Source: Calditrichota bacterium
GTDB taxonomy: Bacteria; Calditrichota; Calditrichia; RBG-13-44-9
Direction of reading: 5' to 3'
NCBI GenBank assembly: GCA_024276455.1
Contig: JAJRXE010000099.1
Location: 1 to 25,174, forward strand
DNA length: 25,174 nucleotides
Shown: positions 1-7,909 of the stretch, in pieces
How positions within the stretch are numbered: position 1 is the stretch's first letter
Layout of the letters: each line of letters starts with the position of its first letter
Notes under the pieces: generated by a model
Told to the model about the DNA's origin: nothing
Seen by the model: only the letters and a program-made list of their open reading frames with translations
Databases searched by the model: none
Position numbers and translations under genes: made by a program

Positions 1-1947
1 ATTATTTTTGGCATTATTTACCTCTGTTTCCTCTTTTTAAAACGGAAAATCCATCCCGACCAACTCTCTCTTGACCAGAATCTCCTTTTCCTCAGCCTCC
101 TCATTTTGGCAAACTATTTGATTAAATTGTTCTTAAACCTTGTCTTTAACGCCCGTTATTCCGCTGATTTTCCCCCGGTTTACTACTCCACCAGCGCAAT
201 TATTGTGTCCACCATTCTGGCTATTTTTGCGGCTATCACGTTGGTGCCGGTCATTTTTATTTTGAAGGAACTTATTTTTTACAAACGCAAACGCTACACC
301 GGGTTACTTTTCACCTTGTTGTTATTTTCCATCGGAGCAACGGGTATATCCGTTTTTCTGACCCGCCAACCGGTTGAATTCCGCTTTATTTCCGACACCA
401 TTTCGAACGACATTCTAATGGTGGTCAATATTGTGTTAATTGTTCTGCTGTCTTTTCGTAACGATTGGATCACCTATCTTTCTCGCAAGAAAAAAATCAT
501 CTACTCGCTGGCAGGCACCGTTTTCCTTATTGCAATCGGCGGTTTGTTCGATTTTGTTTACAAGAAAGCCATTCCGGCCTACAGTCTTCTTCTGGCCACC
601 TACACTTACAACATCTGGCTCTTCCTGGTTATTTACAGCGGTATTGCTCTCATTAAATTATGGTTTCAACTTCCCACAGCTCGCTCCTTCGAGAGAAAAA
701 TGAAGGAATTAGACTCCCTTTACGATTTCGGACGAAAGCTGAGTACCCAGACGGAATATCAAAAATTACTTTCCCTAATCACCGAACTTACCTCTCAAAT
801 TCTGGAGAGCGAAAGCACCTGGTTAGAGATTTATTCACCTGACACCCAAAAGTTTACGGTGGTAGCCTCTGTAAATCTGTCGGAGAATAAAATTCAAAAC
901 AATCCGTTCAACGGATTTCAAAGTCTCACTACGGAAATTATGCGCAAAAAGCGGCCGATACTGATAAACGACATTCCCCACAATAAATATTACCAGTACA
1001 TCTACAAATGGAATCGCGAGGTTCGTTCGCTGATGGCGGCTCCCCTTTACTCCAACCGGGAGCAACTGATGGGCATTATTTACGCCAGCAAGTCCAAAAC
1101 GTACCAGTTCGACGTGGATCACCTTTCTCTTATTGAAGGTATTGCCAACCAGGCCGCCATGGCATTGGAGAACGTTCAGTTGCTGAAAGAATCCATCGAG
1201 CGGGAACGCCTGCAACAGGAGCTGAAAGTAGCTCGAGACGTGCAATTGAAGTTACTCCCCCAGGAAATTCCGCAGATTCCTCATTTCGAAATTGCAGCCT
1301 TCTCCTTACCCGCCTACGAAGTCGGCGGCGACTATTTCGATTTTTTCCAATTTGCCGACGGAAACCCGGGACTGATTATTGGCGACGTCTCCGGAAAAGG
1401 CACCTCAGCGGCTCTCTACATGGCCGAATTTAAGGGAATTATTCAAACTCTGGCCCGCAAATTTACCTCCCCTTACGAGTTGATTGTGGAAGCAAACCGG
1501 GTGATTTATCCCAATATCGAAAGGCGCTATTTTGTGAGCGCCATTGTTGCCAAAATTGACCTGCGGCATTCTCGTCTAATTTTTGCGAGAGCCGGACATC
1601 CCCCGCCTATTTTTTATCCCGACAAGCATCAAATGCCCAACGCCATTTTAACCCCCGGACTGGGACTGGGATTGGACCCGGGAGAAAAATTCAATTCCAT
1701 CATTAAAGAAGGATCTCTGACTTTGAAAAAAGGGAATGTGGTTCTTTTTTACACAGACGGTTTAACGGAGGCTCGCAACGACGAAGGCGAAGAATTCACC
1801 GAGCATCGGCTTTTCGACTTGCTGAGAAAAAACGATCTGAACTCTGCGCAGGCGCTGAAAGAATTCATTTTTGAGGAGGTGACTCGATTTTGCGAACATA
1901 CCCCTTTACATGATGACATGACAGTGCTTATTTTAAAACACACATAA
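1..1947 (+). CDS. Membrane GAF-SpoIIE (PP2C-type) serine phosphatase, 5' partial
   Basis: Sensor phosphatase expected to dephosphorylate a serine-phosphorylated STAS antagonist at the inner membrane. The frame is open from base 1 and already codes hydrophobic sequence, so the true start lies upstream; a TTG at 106 sits inside a membrane segment and is not the start. Seen in order: about six hydrophobic segments up to nt 660, a GAF-type sensor domain (about 700-1180), a helical linker rich in Glu, Arg and Gln (about 1190-1250), and a SpoIIE/PP2C domain to the end. The metal-binding motifs are intact: EVGGDYFD from nt 1318, IGDVSGKG from 1378, YTDGLTE from 1750 and DDMTVL from 1912. It stands 97 bp upstream of a STAS gene, an anti-sigma-type kinase gene and a second phosphatase, so its likely substrate is that STAS protein. 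The family call is firm; the ligand of the GAF and membrane parts is unknown. Confidence 0.93.
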   Translation: MIFGIIYLCFLFLKRKIHPDQLSLDQNLLFLSLLILANYLIKLFLNLVFNARYSADFPPVYYSTSAIIVSTILAIFAAITLVPVIFILKELIFYKRKRYTGLLFTLLLFSIGATGISVFLTRQPVEFRFISDTISNDILMVVNIVLIVLLSFRNDWITYLSRKKKIIYSLAGTVFLIAIGGLFDFVYKKAIPAYSLLLATYTYNIWLFLVIYSGIALIKLWFQLPTARSFERKMKELDSLYDFGRKLSTQTEYQKLLSLITELTSQILESESTWLEIYSPDTQKFTVVASVNLSENKIQNNPFNGFQSLTTEIMRKKRPILINDIPHNKYYQYIYKWNREVRSLMAAPLYSNREQLMGIIYASKSKTYQFDVDHLSLIEGIANQAAMALENVQLLKESIERERLQQELKVARDVQLKLLPQEIPQIPHFEIAAFSLPAYEVGGDYFDFFQFADGNPGLIIGDVSGKGTSAALYMAEFKGIIQTLARKFTSPYELIVEANRVIYPNIERRYFVSAIVAKIDLRHSRLIFARAGHPPPIFYPDKHQMPNAILTPGLGLGLDPGEKFNSIIKEGSLTLKKGNVVLFYTDGLTEARNDEGEEFTEHRLFDLLRKNDLNSAQALKEFIFEEVTRFCEHTPLHDDMTVLILKHT

Positions 1948-2044
1948 TTGGAAAGGGATTTTCAAAAAAATGTGAAAAATTACTAAATTCCATAACTTTT
2001 CTTTCTTTTTGACCGTAATAATATTTAAAGGTAAGGAGGACAGA

Positions 2045-2410
2045 ATGGACAAATTCGAAGTTCACCGGCGCGACATCGAAGAAATCAGCGTGCTCAATAT
2101 CCAGGGATTTCTGGATGCGCACACGGCGCCTGAATTCGAAGAAGCCTTGCAAAAACTCTTACGAGAGAAACGGTTTAAGATCATTGTCAATTTAGAGGGT
2201 TTGGAATACATTAGTTCGGCCGGTTTGGGTGTTTTTATGGGTGTCATCGAAGACATCCGTAACCACCACGGCGACCTCAAGATTTGCTGTGCCAATCCCA
2301 AAGTATTTAAGGTGTTCGATTTACTGGGTTTCCCCAGTTTATATGAATTTTTTGACAGCGAAAAAGAAGCCGTGGCGGCTTTTGCGAATCAACAAAACGC
2401 GACTCAATGA
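2045..2410 (+). CDS. STAS-domain anti-anti-sigma factor (SpoIIAA/RsbV type)
   Basis: Antagonist protein of a partner switch. In this family the unphosphorylated form binds the cognate anti-sigma kinase, and phosphorylation of one serine releases it. The protein has 121 residues, the usual single-domain STAS length. The motif LEYISSAGLGVF (residues 53-64) matches the phosphorylation loop, with Ser58 the likely site; the Asp found just before this serine in SpoIIAA is Ser57 here, a common variant. The start is ATG at 2045 because a perfect AAGGAGGA ribosome site lies at 2033-2040; an in-frame TTG at 2009 would put that site inside the coding region. The kinase gene follows after 19 bp. The final target could be a sigma factor or another partner; none is encoded in the window. 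Confidence 0.93.
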   Translation: MDKFEVHRRDIEEISVLNIQGFLDAHTAPEFEEALQKLLREKRFKIIVNLEGLEYISSAGLGVFMGVIEDIRNHHGDLKICCANPKVFKVFDLLGFPSLYEFFDSEKEAVAAFANQQNATQ

Positions 2411-2429
2411 GCCTGGCAAAGGTGAGATT

Positions 2430-2873
2430 ATGACGAAAAAGAAAATTAAAAAGAAAAAATATCAGCTAAGATTGCCCTGCGATTCAGAAAATCTGGATCT
2501 CATCCGCGAGTTTGTGGGCAAAATTGCAGCCAGCATGGGATTTGAAGAGGAAGAGGTCCACAAGATTGAATTAGCGGTGGACGAAGCCAGCACCAACGTC
2601 ATTAAACATGCTTACAAGGGGGTAAATTTAAACAACAAATCCCTGCTCATTGAGGTGTTTACCTATCCGGACCGCCTGGAAATCAACGTAACGGATCGGG
2701 GCAAAGGATTTGATCCCGGAAAGATTAAAGACCCTGATATTAAACACTATTTGAAGAAAATGAAACGAGGTGGACTGGGGCTTTACCTCATTAAATCGTT
2801 GATGGATCAGGTAACCTACAATATCAAACCGGGTGTTAAAAATCAGGTAAAAATGATTAAGTACTTAAGCTGA
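2430..2873 (+). CDS. Anti-sigma-factor type serine kinase (RsbW/SpoIIAB-like HATPase)
   Basis: GHKL-fold ATPase of 147 residues expected to phosphorylate the STAS protein encoded just upstream and to sequester a partner such as a sigma factor. The N box has Glu47, Glu52 and Asn56 (ELAVDEASTNVIKHA), the G1 box is DRGKGFDP (residues 89-96), and the G2 box is GGLGLYLIK (104-112). There is no dimerisation or phosphoacceptor histidine domain, so it is not an ordinary histidine kinase. The first ten residues are very lysine-rich. The start is ATG at 2430, preceded by AAGGTGAG at 2419-2426; frame readings that begin earlier overlap the STAS gene and have no ribosome site. It lies 19 bp after the STAS gene and 9 bp before the second phosphatase gene, which fits one operon. 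Confidence 0.92.
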   Translation: MTKKKIKKKKYQLRLPCDSENLDLIREFVGKIAASMGFEEEEVHKIELAVDEASTNVIKHAYKGVNLNNKSLLIEVFTYPDRLEINVTDRGKGFDPGKIKDPDIKHYLKKMKRGGLGLYLIKSLMDQVTYNIKPGVKNQVKMIKYLS

Positions 2874-2882
2874 AGGAAGACC

Positions 2883-4655
2883 ATGGACAAGTTATTCGAC
2901 TACCTTTCGGCCAAATATCAGCCGGTGGACATGACCCAGGTAAATCAACGATTGGTCGAACTGTCTTCCTTATTCGAAACCAGCCAGATCTTAAATTCCA
3001 CCATCGATCTGGACAAAATTCTCAACAACATTCTGTTAATTCCCATGGGCCGCTTAATGATTTCCCGGGGAGTCATCTATTTACGAGAAAAGCAGCAGCT
3101 TTCTCCCCGCATATCTAAAGGATTACCGGAAGATATTTCCGGCACTGCCTTCCTGCCGGAAGATTTCCCCTTTGAGCGGCATTTCCTTCTGGAAAACGAA
3201 AGCCCCGAAAAAAATTCCTTCTCCCGACTCACCTCTTTCATGAAAAAATACCATTTGTTCCTGGCGATTCCCATCCGTTCGAACGAGCGGCTAATCGGTC
3301 TCTGTTTTTACGGTTCAAAGCTCAATCGCCAGCCTTTCAGCAAAACTGAAATCGAATTTTTAAATTCCCTGGCCAATATTTCCGCCACCGCCGTCGAAAA
3401 CGCGTTGAAAGTGGAAGAAATTCGCCTGATTAATTTAGAATTGGATCAGAAAATTCAACAGCTGAAAACCCTTTTTGACATCAATCAGGGTTTGTCGGCA
3501 ACCCTGGACAAACAGAAAATCCTGAAACTTCTCTCCTATTCCCTGATGGGCCAAATGCTGGTTAATCAATACGCTATTATTTTGCAAAACCCGGAAAGGA
3601 AACGAATTGAGGAAATCAAGGGGTTCGATCCGGAAATTGTCGAATCCATGCTGGACGAGCTTTTTACGCTGAAATCCACTTCCACCGCCACGTTGGTTTC
3701 TCAGTTACTCTCCCAGCCTGTCGGCAAAAAATTGGACAATCTGGGGGCGCAAGTGGTTATTCCCATGTGGCACCACGAAAAAGTTATTGGACTGATTATT
3801 CTGGGGAAAAAGATCAATCAAACGCCCTACACCCAAACCGATCTGGAGTTTCTCACAACCCTGGTGAGTCAGGCCACGGTGTCCTTGGAGAATGCCCGTC
3901 TCTTCATCGAGACCCTGGAGAAACAACGCATGGAGCAGGAACTACAGGTGGCCCGGCACATTCAAATCCGCCTGTTACCCAATAAAATCCCGGAGATTCC
4001 CGGCTACGACGTTCACGGTTTGAACATCCCCAGCAAAGAGGTGGGCGGGGATTACTTTGATGTCATTCCAATTTCCGAAACCCGTTTTGCTCTGGCCATC
4101 GGCGATGTTTCCGGGAAAAGCGTTCCCGCCTCCTTACTGATGGCCAATCTGCAGGCCGGTTTGCGTCTCTCCATTCTTGATGAAAAACCGTTGAACCACA
4201 TTGTGCAACGAATCAATAAGCTAATTTTCGAGAATACCGACCTCGACAAATACATCACTTTCTTTATCGGCGTCCTGGACACCCAAACCCACGAGCTGGC
4301 GTATGTCAATGCCGGTCACAACCCACCGATATTCATTTCCCGGGAAAATGAAATCACGCTTCTGGAGGTAGGAGGAATCATTCTTGGTCTGTTCGAGGAA
4401 TTCGACTACAAGATGGGGAAAATTCGCTTTCAACCGGGTGATCTGCTATTCTGTTACACGGACGGAGTGAACGAAGCGGAAAACCGGCAGGGAGATGAAT
4501 TTGGCGAAAAGCGTCTGCTCACCTTATTAAAAAAGGTCGCTCACCGCCCCACCCGGGAAATTGCCGAAAAAATCGTTTCCGAAATTCAATCTTTTTCGCA
4601 GGGTGTCGAACAGTTTGACGATATTACCCTGCTGGCTTTAAAGCGGATTAAATAG
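2883..4655 (+). CDS. Soluble GAF-GAF-SpoIIE (PP2C-type) serine phosphatase
   Basis: Cytoplasmic phosphatase of 590 residues, probably the second input into the same STAS/kinase pair. Two GAF-like sensor domains are visible, about residues 25-175 and 195-345, each ending in the family pattern (NSLANISATAVENA; TTLVSQATVSLENA). A helical linker (about 345-372) leads to the SpoIIE domain at 375-588. Catalytic-site residues are present: Asp390 in EVGGDYFD, Asp408 in IGDVSGKS, Asp517 in YTDGVNE and Asp579-Asp580 near the C-terminus; AGHNPP is also conserved. No membrane segment is seen, in contrast to the first gene of the cassette. ATG at 2883 follows the ribosome site AAGGAAGA at 2873-2880. The gene ends 18 bp from the convergent recR. 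What the GAF domains bind cannot be told from the sequence. Confidence 0.94.
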   Translation: MDKLFDYLSAKYQPVDMTQVNQRLVELSSLFETSQILNSTIDLDKILNNILLIPMGRLMISRGVIYLREKQQLSPRISKGLPEDISGTAFLPEDFPFERHFLLENESPEKNSFSRLTSFMKKYHLFLAIPIRSNERLIGLCFYGSKLNRQPFSKTEIEFLNSLANISATAVENALKVEEIRLINLELDQKIQQLKTLFDINQGLSATLDKQKILKLLSYSLMGQMLVNQYAIILQNPERKRIEEIKGFDPEIVESMLDELFTLKSTSTATLVSQLLSQPVGKKLDNLGAQVVIPMWHHEKVIGLIILGKKINQTPYTQTDLEFLTTLVSQATVSLENARLFIETLEKQRMEQELQVARHIQIRLLPNKIPEIPGYDVHGLNIPSKEVGGDYFDVIPISETRFALAIGDVSGKSVPASLLMANLQAGLRLSILDEKPLNHIVQRINKLIFENTDLDKYITFFIGVLDTQTHELAYVNAGHNPPIFISRENEITLLEVGGIILGLFEEFDYKMGKIRFQPGDLLFCYTDGVNEAENRQGDEFGEKRLLTLLKKVAHRPTREIAEKIVSEIQSFSQGVEQFDDITLLALKRIK

Positions 4656-4673
4656 GATGGCAGGAAGCTGCTA

Positions 4674-5273
4674 TTAAATTTCCTGGCGAGACCGCAAGGC
4701 TTTGCTCAGGGTCAATTCATCAATAAACTCCAGATTGCTTCCCAGGGGAATTCCCCGGGCAAGGCGGGTCACTTTAATTCCCAGAGGTTTAATCAATTTG
4801 GAAAGATAGATGCTGGTGGTTTCCCCTTCGGTGCTGGGATTTAGTGCCAGAATCACTTCGTCAACGTTGTCCAGCCGTTTCATCAGTTCCTTGATTCTTA
4901 AATCTTCCGGCCCAATTCCGTCTAAGGGCGAAATGGTTCCCCCCAACACATGATACACCCCGTTGTATTCATGGGTGTTTTCTATCATCATGATATCGGT
5001 GGGATCTTCCACCACGCAAATCTGGCGTTGATTTCGCGCAGGATCCCGGCAAATAGGACAGGGATCTTCTTCGGTAATATTGTAACAAACGGAGCAGAAC
5101 CGAATATTTTCCTTCACCCGGATGATGGCTTGCGCCAGCGCCCGCGCTTCCTCGGGATTGACTTTTAAAATGTGAATCGCCAGGCGGGTTGCTGTTTTAC
5201 GCCCAATTCCAGGTAACTTATTAAACTCTTCGATTAAATCCTGCAGGGTTGCAGGGAAAATATCGGATTTCAT
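4674..5273 (-). CDS. recR: Recombination mediator protein RecR
   Basis: RecR acts with RecO (and RecF) to load RecA at single-stranded gaps during recombinational repair. The 199-residue length is typical. An N-terminal helix-hairpin-helix is seen (FNKLPGIGRKTATRLA, residues 17-32), then a four-cysteine zinc site (Cys60, Cys63, Cys72, Cys75), then a Toprim domain beginning ICVVEDPTD with Glu89 and Asp90, and a C-terminal region with the conserved GIKVTRLARGIPLGSNLEF block. It is the last gene of the dnaX-ybaB-recR series, 58 bp after ybaB, a widely conserved bacterial gene order. The ribosome site before ATG at 5273 is weak. Nothing unusual is seen in the protein. Confidence 0.97.
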   Translation of the reverse strand: MKSDIFPATLQDLIEEFNKLPGIGRKTATRLAIHILKVNPEEARALAQAIIRVKENIRFCSVCYNITEEDPCPICRDPARNQRQICVVEDPTDIMMIENTHEYNGVYHVLGGTISPLDGIGPEDLRIKELMKRLDNVDEVILALNPSTEGETTSIYLSKLIKPLGIKVTRLARGIPLGSNLEFIDELTLSKALRSRQEI

Positions 5274-5331
5274 CCCAGTTTCTTGAATTTAGTACGTGAT
5301 TATGAATATTGTTTCGTCATTTGTCCGCAGT

Positions 5332-5667
5332 TTAAAAACCAGGGAGATTAAAACCGCCCGGTAAATTTCCCAGAAAACCGCCGGTGACCTTGCTCATCTC
5401 TTCCTGAGCGCGTTTTTGAGCATTCTCTAATGCCTGATTTACCGCGGCGGCCACCAGATCTTCCAGCATTTCCTTATCTTCCGGATCGATTACTTCCGGA
5501 TCGATAGTTACATTCACGATTTGCTGCTGACAGTTGGCTGTTACTTTTACCATCCCACCGCCAGCCGAACCTTCTACCAGGATATTTGCCAACTCGGCCT
5601 GCACACGGGCCATTTCTTCCTGAATTTTCTGGGCTTGCTTTAATAACTGATTCATCCCACCCTTCAT
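5332..5667 (-). CDS. ybaB: YbaB/EbfC family nucleoid-associated protein
   Basis: Small DNA-binding protein of the YbaB/EbfC family, known as a dimeric nucleoid-associated protein. The 111 residues include the typical long N-terminal helix (MNQLLKQAQKIQEEMARVQ), the family core VEGSAGGGMVKVTANCQQ with its Gly-rich turn, and the IDPEVIDPEDKEMLEDLVAAAVNQA block. The C-terminus is rich in Gly, Phe and Pro. The start is ATG at 5667, with a GGAGAAG ribosome site about seven bases upstream; a second Met at residue 5 is possible but would waste that site. It lies 33 bp after dnaX and 58 bp before recR, so co-transcription with both is likely. Confidence 0.96.
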   Translation of the reverse strand: MKGGMNQLLKQAQKIQEEMARVQAELANILVEGSAGGGMVKVTANCQQQIVNVTIDPEVIDPEDKEMLEDLVAAAVNQALENAQKRAQEEMSKVTGGFLGNLPGGFNLPGF

Positions 5668-5700
5668 GGTATCTTCTCCAATTGTTTTTTATTCTATTTT

Positions 5701-7449
5701 TTATAATTTTTCCAGCCCAAACAAGTCGATGATCTTCTGGATAATCGGTTCCTTCTGTTTAATGTCTTCCAGAATCTCTTCCACCGTTCGGGGTTCCACT
5801 TCAATGCCTTTGCTTTTAAAATCAAGCGAAATTATTTCTAACCTGAGTCGTTTTCCCAGATTTTGAAAAATTTTCTCTTCCAGAAACTTTTTGTTTTTCT
5901 CCACATGCACTTTGTGAAAAGCGGCTTTTTCGTCGTAAGCCAGTGTTAATACTCCATCTTCCAATTGAAAAGGCACGCCGTCCTGCAAGAAGGAGCCCAG
6001 AGCAATTTTTTCTGCTTTTATCTCTTCTACGATCTTCGCCCAGTTTTCCCGGACCTCTTCCAGAGTCAACTCAGGAGCGGAATCGCTCGAAGACACAGAG
6101 GTTTCCCCTGCAGCAGGCGTCCCGGCGGATTTAAACGAGGTCACCTTTTTTTGCAAAGAAGCAAACTGCGAGCGGCCGCTGTGGTTTTCCTGTACACGAG
6201 CGGCTTCAGGAGCCGTTTCTGCCCGATAGCCTGCGGTAGGTTGTCCACTCCCGCTAACAGGTTGAGTTGCGGGCGCTGGCTGAGCCGTGGGCGTCCCCGC
6301 ATTAATCAAAGGCTTTTTTTTTAATTTTTCCAGAAAGGCCAGAACCGCTTCGATGCTTTCTGCTTTCGGCTTCAGAACCAGTTTAATTAATAGCATTTCC
6401 AGGGCAAGCTGCGGAAAAGTAGTAATTTTGAATTCATTTTCGGCATCAATCAGCAACTGGAGATAATGCACCAGGTCTTTCTCCGAAAAACGAGCGGCCA
6501 GCTCCCGATACTGGTCCTTGTAGTTGTCCGAAACATCCAGCATCTGAACATTCTTTAGCGTCCGAACCAGTAACAAGTTGCGGAAATGATCCTGTAAACC
6601 GTGTAAAAAATCAATCAAATCGTGTCCGCTGGTTACAATTTTCTGGGCGAATTCCAGAACAGAGGCAATTTTCTTTTCAGAAAACAGGGTAGTAAATTCA
6701 AAATACACATCCTGGTCAATGATTCCCAGCGATTCCCGCACCTGTTCTACCGTAATTTTTCCGTCGCTGTAAGAAATCATCTGATCCAGAATGCTTTCCG
6801 CATCGCGCATACTGCCGTCGGCCTTGCGGCTAATTAGCAATAACGCCTCCGGATCCACTTCAATCTTTTCCGCTGCGACAATGCGTTGCAATTGCTCCCT
6901 TATTTTTGCCACGGGTATCCGCTTGAAATCGAACCGCTGACATCGGGAAAGGATGGTTAGCGGGACTTTATGGATTTCGGTGGTAGCAAAGATGAAAATG
7001 GCGTGGTCGGGTGGTTCTTCCAGGGTTTTTAATAAGGCATTGAATGCCTCTTTGGTCAACATATGTACTTCATCAATAATGTAAATTTTGTACCTGGAAT
7101 TGGCCGGCGCAAACCGAATATTCTCCCTTAAATTGCGGATTTCATCAATTCCTCGATTGCTGGCCCCATCAATTTCAATCACATCCATGCTGTTTCCATT
7201 GGTAATACTACGGCAAGAAGCGCATTCGTTGCAGGGGTTTATTGCCGGCTGTCGTTCACAATTTACTGCTTTGGCCAACAAACGGGCAGTGGTTGTTTTA
7301 CCGACACCGCGCGGCCCGGCAAAAATATAGGCGTGAGCAATCCTCTGATTTTTCAAAGAATTCACCAAAGTGCGTGTCACGTGCTCCTGTCCCAGCACAT
7401 CTTCAAACACCATGGGACGCCATTTGCGGGCCAAAACAATGTAGCTCAT
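5701..7449 (-). CDS. dnaX: DNA polymerase III subunits gamma and tau (DnaX)
   Basis: Clamp-loader ATPase of the replisome, 582 residues. The N-terminus MSYIVLARKWRP is the classic DnaX start; ATG at 7449 is chosen over an in-frame TTG at 7455 because the AGAAGAGA ribosome site fits it. Seen: Walker A GPRGVGKT (residues 45-52), a zinc site with Cys64, Cys73, Cys76 and Cys79, Walker B IYIIDEVH (Asp126, Glu127), and the SRC motif (168-170). Domain III ends near residue 375. A Pro/Ala/Thr-rich linker (about 390-465) leads to the C-terminal tau region. At codons 376-379 the message reads TTA followed by nine A's, and both other frames stop within four codons, which suggests programmed production of a gamma form. 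First protein gene of dnaX-ybaB-recR. Confidence 0.97.
   Translation of the reverse strand: MSYIVLARKWRPMVFEDVLGQEHVTRTLVNSLKNQRIAHAYIFAGPRGVGKTTTARLLAKAVNCERQPAINPCNECASCRSITNGNSMDVIEIDGASNRGIDEIRNLRENIRFAPANSRYKIYIIDEVHMLTKEAFNALLKTLEEPPDHAIFIFATTEIHKVPLTILSRCQRFDFKRIPVAKIREQLQRIVAAEKIEVDPEALLLISRKADGSMRDAESILDQMISYSDGKITVEQVRESLGIIDQDVYFEFTTLFSEKKIASVLEFAQKIVTSGHDLIDFLHGLQDHFRNLLLVRTLKNVQMLDVSDNYKDQYRELAARFSEKDLVHYLQLLIDAENEFKITTFPQLALEMLLIKLVLKPKAESIEAVLAFLEKLKKKPLINAGTPTAQPAPATQPVSGSGQPTAGYRAETAPEAARVQENHSGRSQFASLQKKVTSFKSAGTPAAGETSVSSSDSAPELTLEEVRENWAKIVEEIKAEKIALGSFLQDGVPFQLEDGVLTLAYDEKAAFHKVHVEKNKKFLEEKIFQNLGKRLRLEIISLDFKSKGIEVEPRTVEEILEDIKQKEPIIQKIIDLFGLEKL
6269..6300 (-). repeat. 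Imperfect GC-rich hairpin 13 bases after the dnaX slippage tract
   Basis: The minus strand reads GCGGGGACGCCCACGG then CTCAGCCAGCGCCCGC. It can fold with the outer GCGGG pairing to CCCGC, CGC to GCG, and an inner GGC/GCC around a three-base loop, with small internal loops. It starts 13 bases after the last A of the slippage tract. It might stimulate ribosomal frameshifting, but it also lies in a Pro/Ala-rich linker where GC-rich sequence is expected, so chance is possible. Confidence 0.3.
6302..6324 (-). promoter_or_regulatory. A9 slippage tract in dnaX with immediate stops in both other frames
   Basis: On the minus strand the dnaX message has TT followed by nine A's (A's at 6322-6314) and then GCC. 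The normal frame reads Leu-Lys-Lys-Lys-Pro and continues into tau. One extra A, or a -1 ribosomal shift, gives Lys-Lys-Lys-Ala-Phe-Asp and stop TAA at 6304-6302. One fewer A, or a +1 shift, gives Lys-Lys-Ser-Leu and stop TGA at 6308-6306. The product would be 380-382 residues and would end just after domain III, as expected for a gamma subunit. A similar A-run in Thermus dnaX is known to work by transcriptional slippage. Whether it operates here is inferred. Confidence 0.65.
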
Positions 7450-7480
7450 CGCCAATCTCTTCTCTGCTTACCTAAAATAA

Positions 7481-7577
7481 TGCCAGGTAACCCCACGGCA
7501 CATAGAACAAATACCTACCGTTGCTTCCTTCCGGACCTGGCGGGGTTCGGTATTGCTCTATTGCGTGGGACCTGGCA
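7481..7577 (-). ncRNA. ffs: Bacterial small signal recognition particle RNA (4.5S type)
   Basis: The minus strand carries the invariant SRP core CCAGGTCCGGAAGGAAGCA, with the GGAA tetraloop and asymmetric loop that bind Ffh. The ends TGCCAGG (7577-7571) and CCTGGCA (7487-7481) pair perfectly, as do flanking segments, giving one long hairpin of about 97 nt. No Alu domain is present, so this is the short Gram-negative type. It lies between tRNA-Ala (22 nt before it) and dnaX (31 nt after it) on the same strand; SRP RNA directly before dnaX is also seen in Bacillus. The exact ends are set from the terminal pairing. Confidence 0.95.
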
Positions 7578-7599
7578 CATTTTTACTCTTTTTTTACTG

Positions 7600-7673
<74 letters not shown>

Positions 7674-7684
7674 AAACGATGCTA

Positions 7685-7713
7685 AATTTAGAGAAACCCT
7701 GCCTGAAAGTCAA
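7685..7713 (-). promoter_or_regulatory. Sigma70-type promoter for tRNA-Ala (and probably SRP RNA, dnaX)
   Basis: The minus strand reads TTGACT (7713-7708), a 17-base spacer, then TAAATT (7690-7685). This is five of six to the -35 consensus and a fair -10. Transcription would begin around 7678, about six bases before the tRNA 5' end at 7672. No strong terminator is seen between the tRNA, the SRP RNA and dnaX, so read-through into dnaX-ybaB-recR is possible. Confidence 0.65.
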
Positions 7714-7855
7714 ACCGATTTTTCATTTCCTCCGATTTTAGGAAAATAAATCACTTAATTATTAATCTCTACACTTTTCCTTCTTTTTAATGTAACTTGA
7801 AACCGTACATCAGCACCCTTAGTTCACATTTTAATTAAACAACCGGAATTTTATT

Positions 7856-7883
7856 TTGTTTTAAAAAAATTATTTTGTATAAT
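7856..7883 (+). promoter_or_regulatory. Candidate sigma70-type promoter for the DinB-like gene
   Basis: TTGTTT (7856-7861), a 16-base spacer and a perfect TATAAT (7878-7883) stand about 27 bp upstream of the ATG at 7910. The surrounding sequence is AT-rich, so a chance match of the -10 is possible, but position and spacing are right. The ribosome site (a lone GGA at 7898-7900) is weak. Confidence 0.45.
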
Positions 7884-7909
7884 TTAACAATTTAACTGGA
7901 CATTTATCG

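Noticed and set aside
106..1947. TTG at 106 as start of the first phosphatase
   Set aside because: The same frame is open from base 1 and codes a hydrophobic segment across this point; there is no ribosome site before 106.
2229..2429. Upstream extension of the RsbW-type kinase into the STAS gene
   Set aside because: The in-frame extension overlaps the STAS coding region with nonsense sequence; ATG at 2430 has its own ribosome site.
4661..4685. Terminator between the convergent phosphatase and recR genes (CAGGAA/TTCCTG)
   Set aside because: The arms are only six bases, overlap the recR stop codon, and no T tract follows on either strand.
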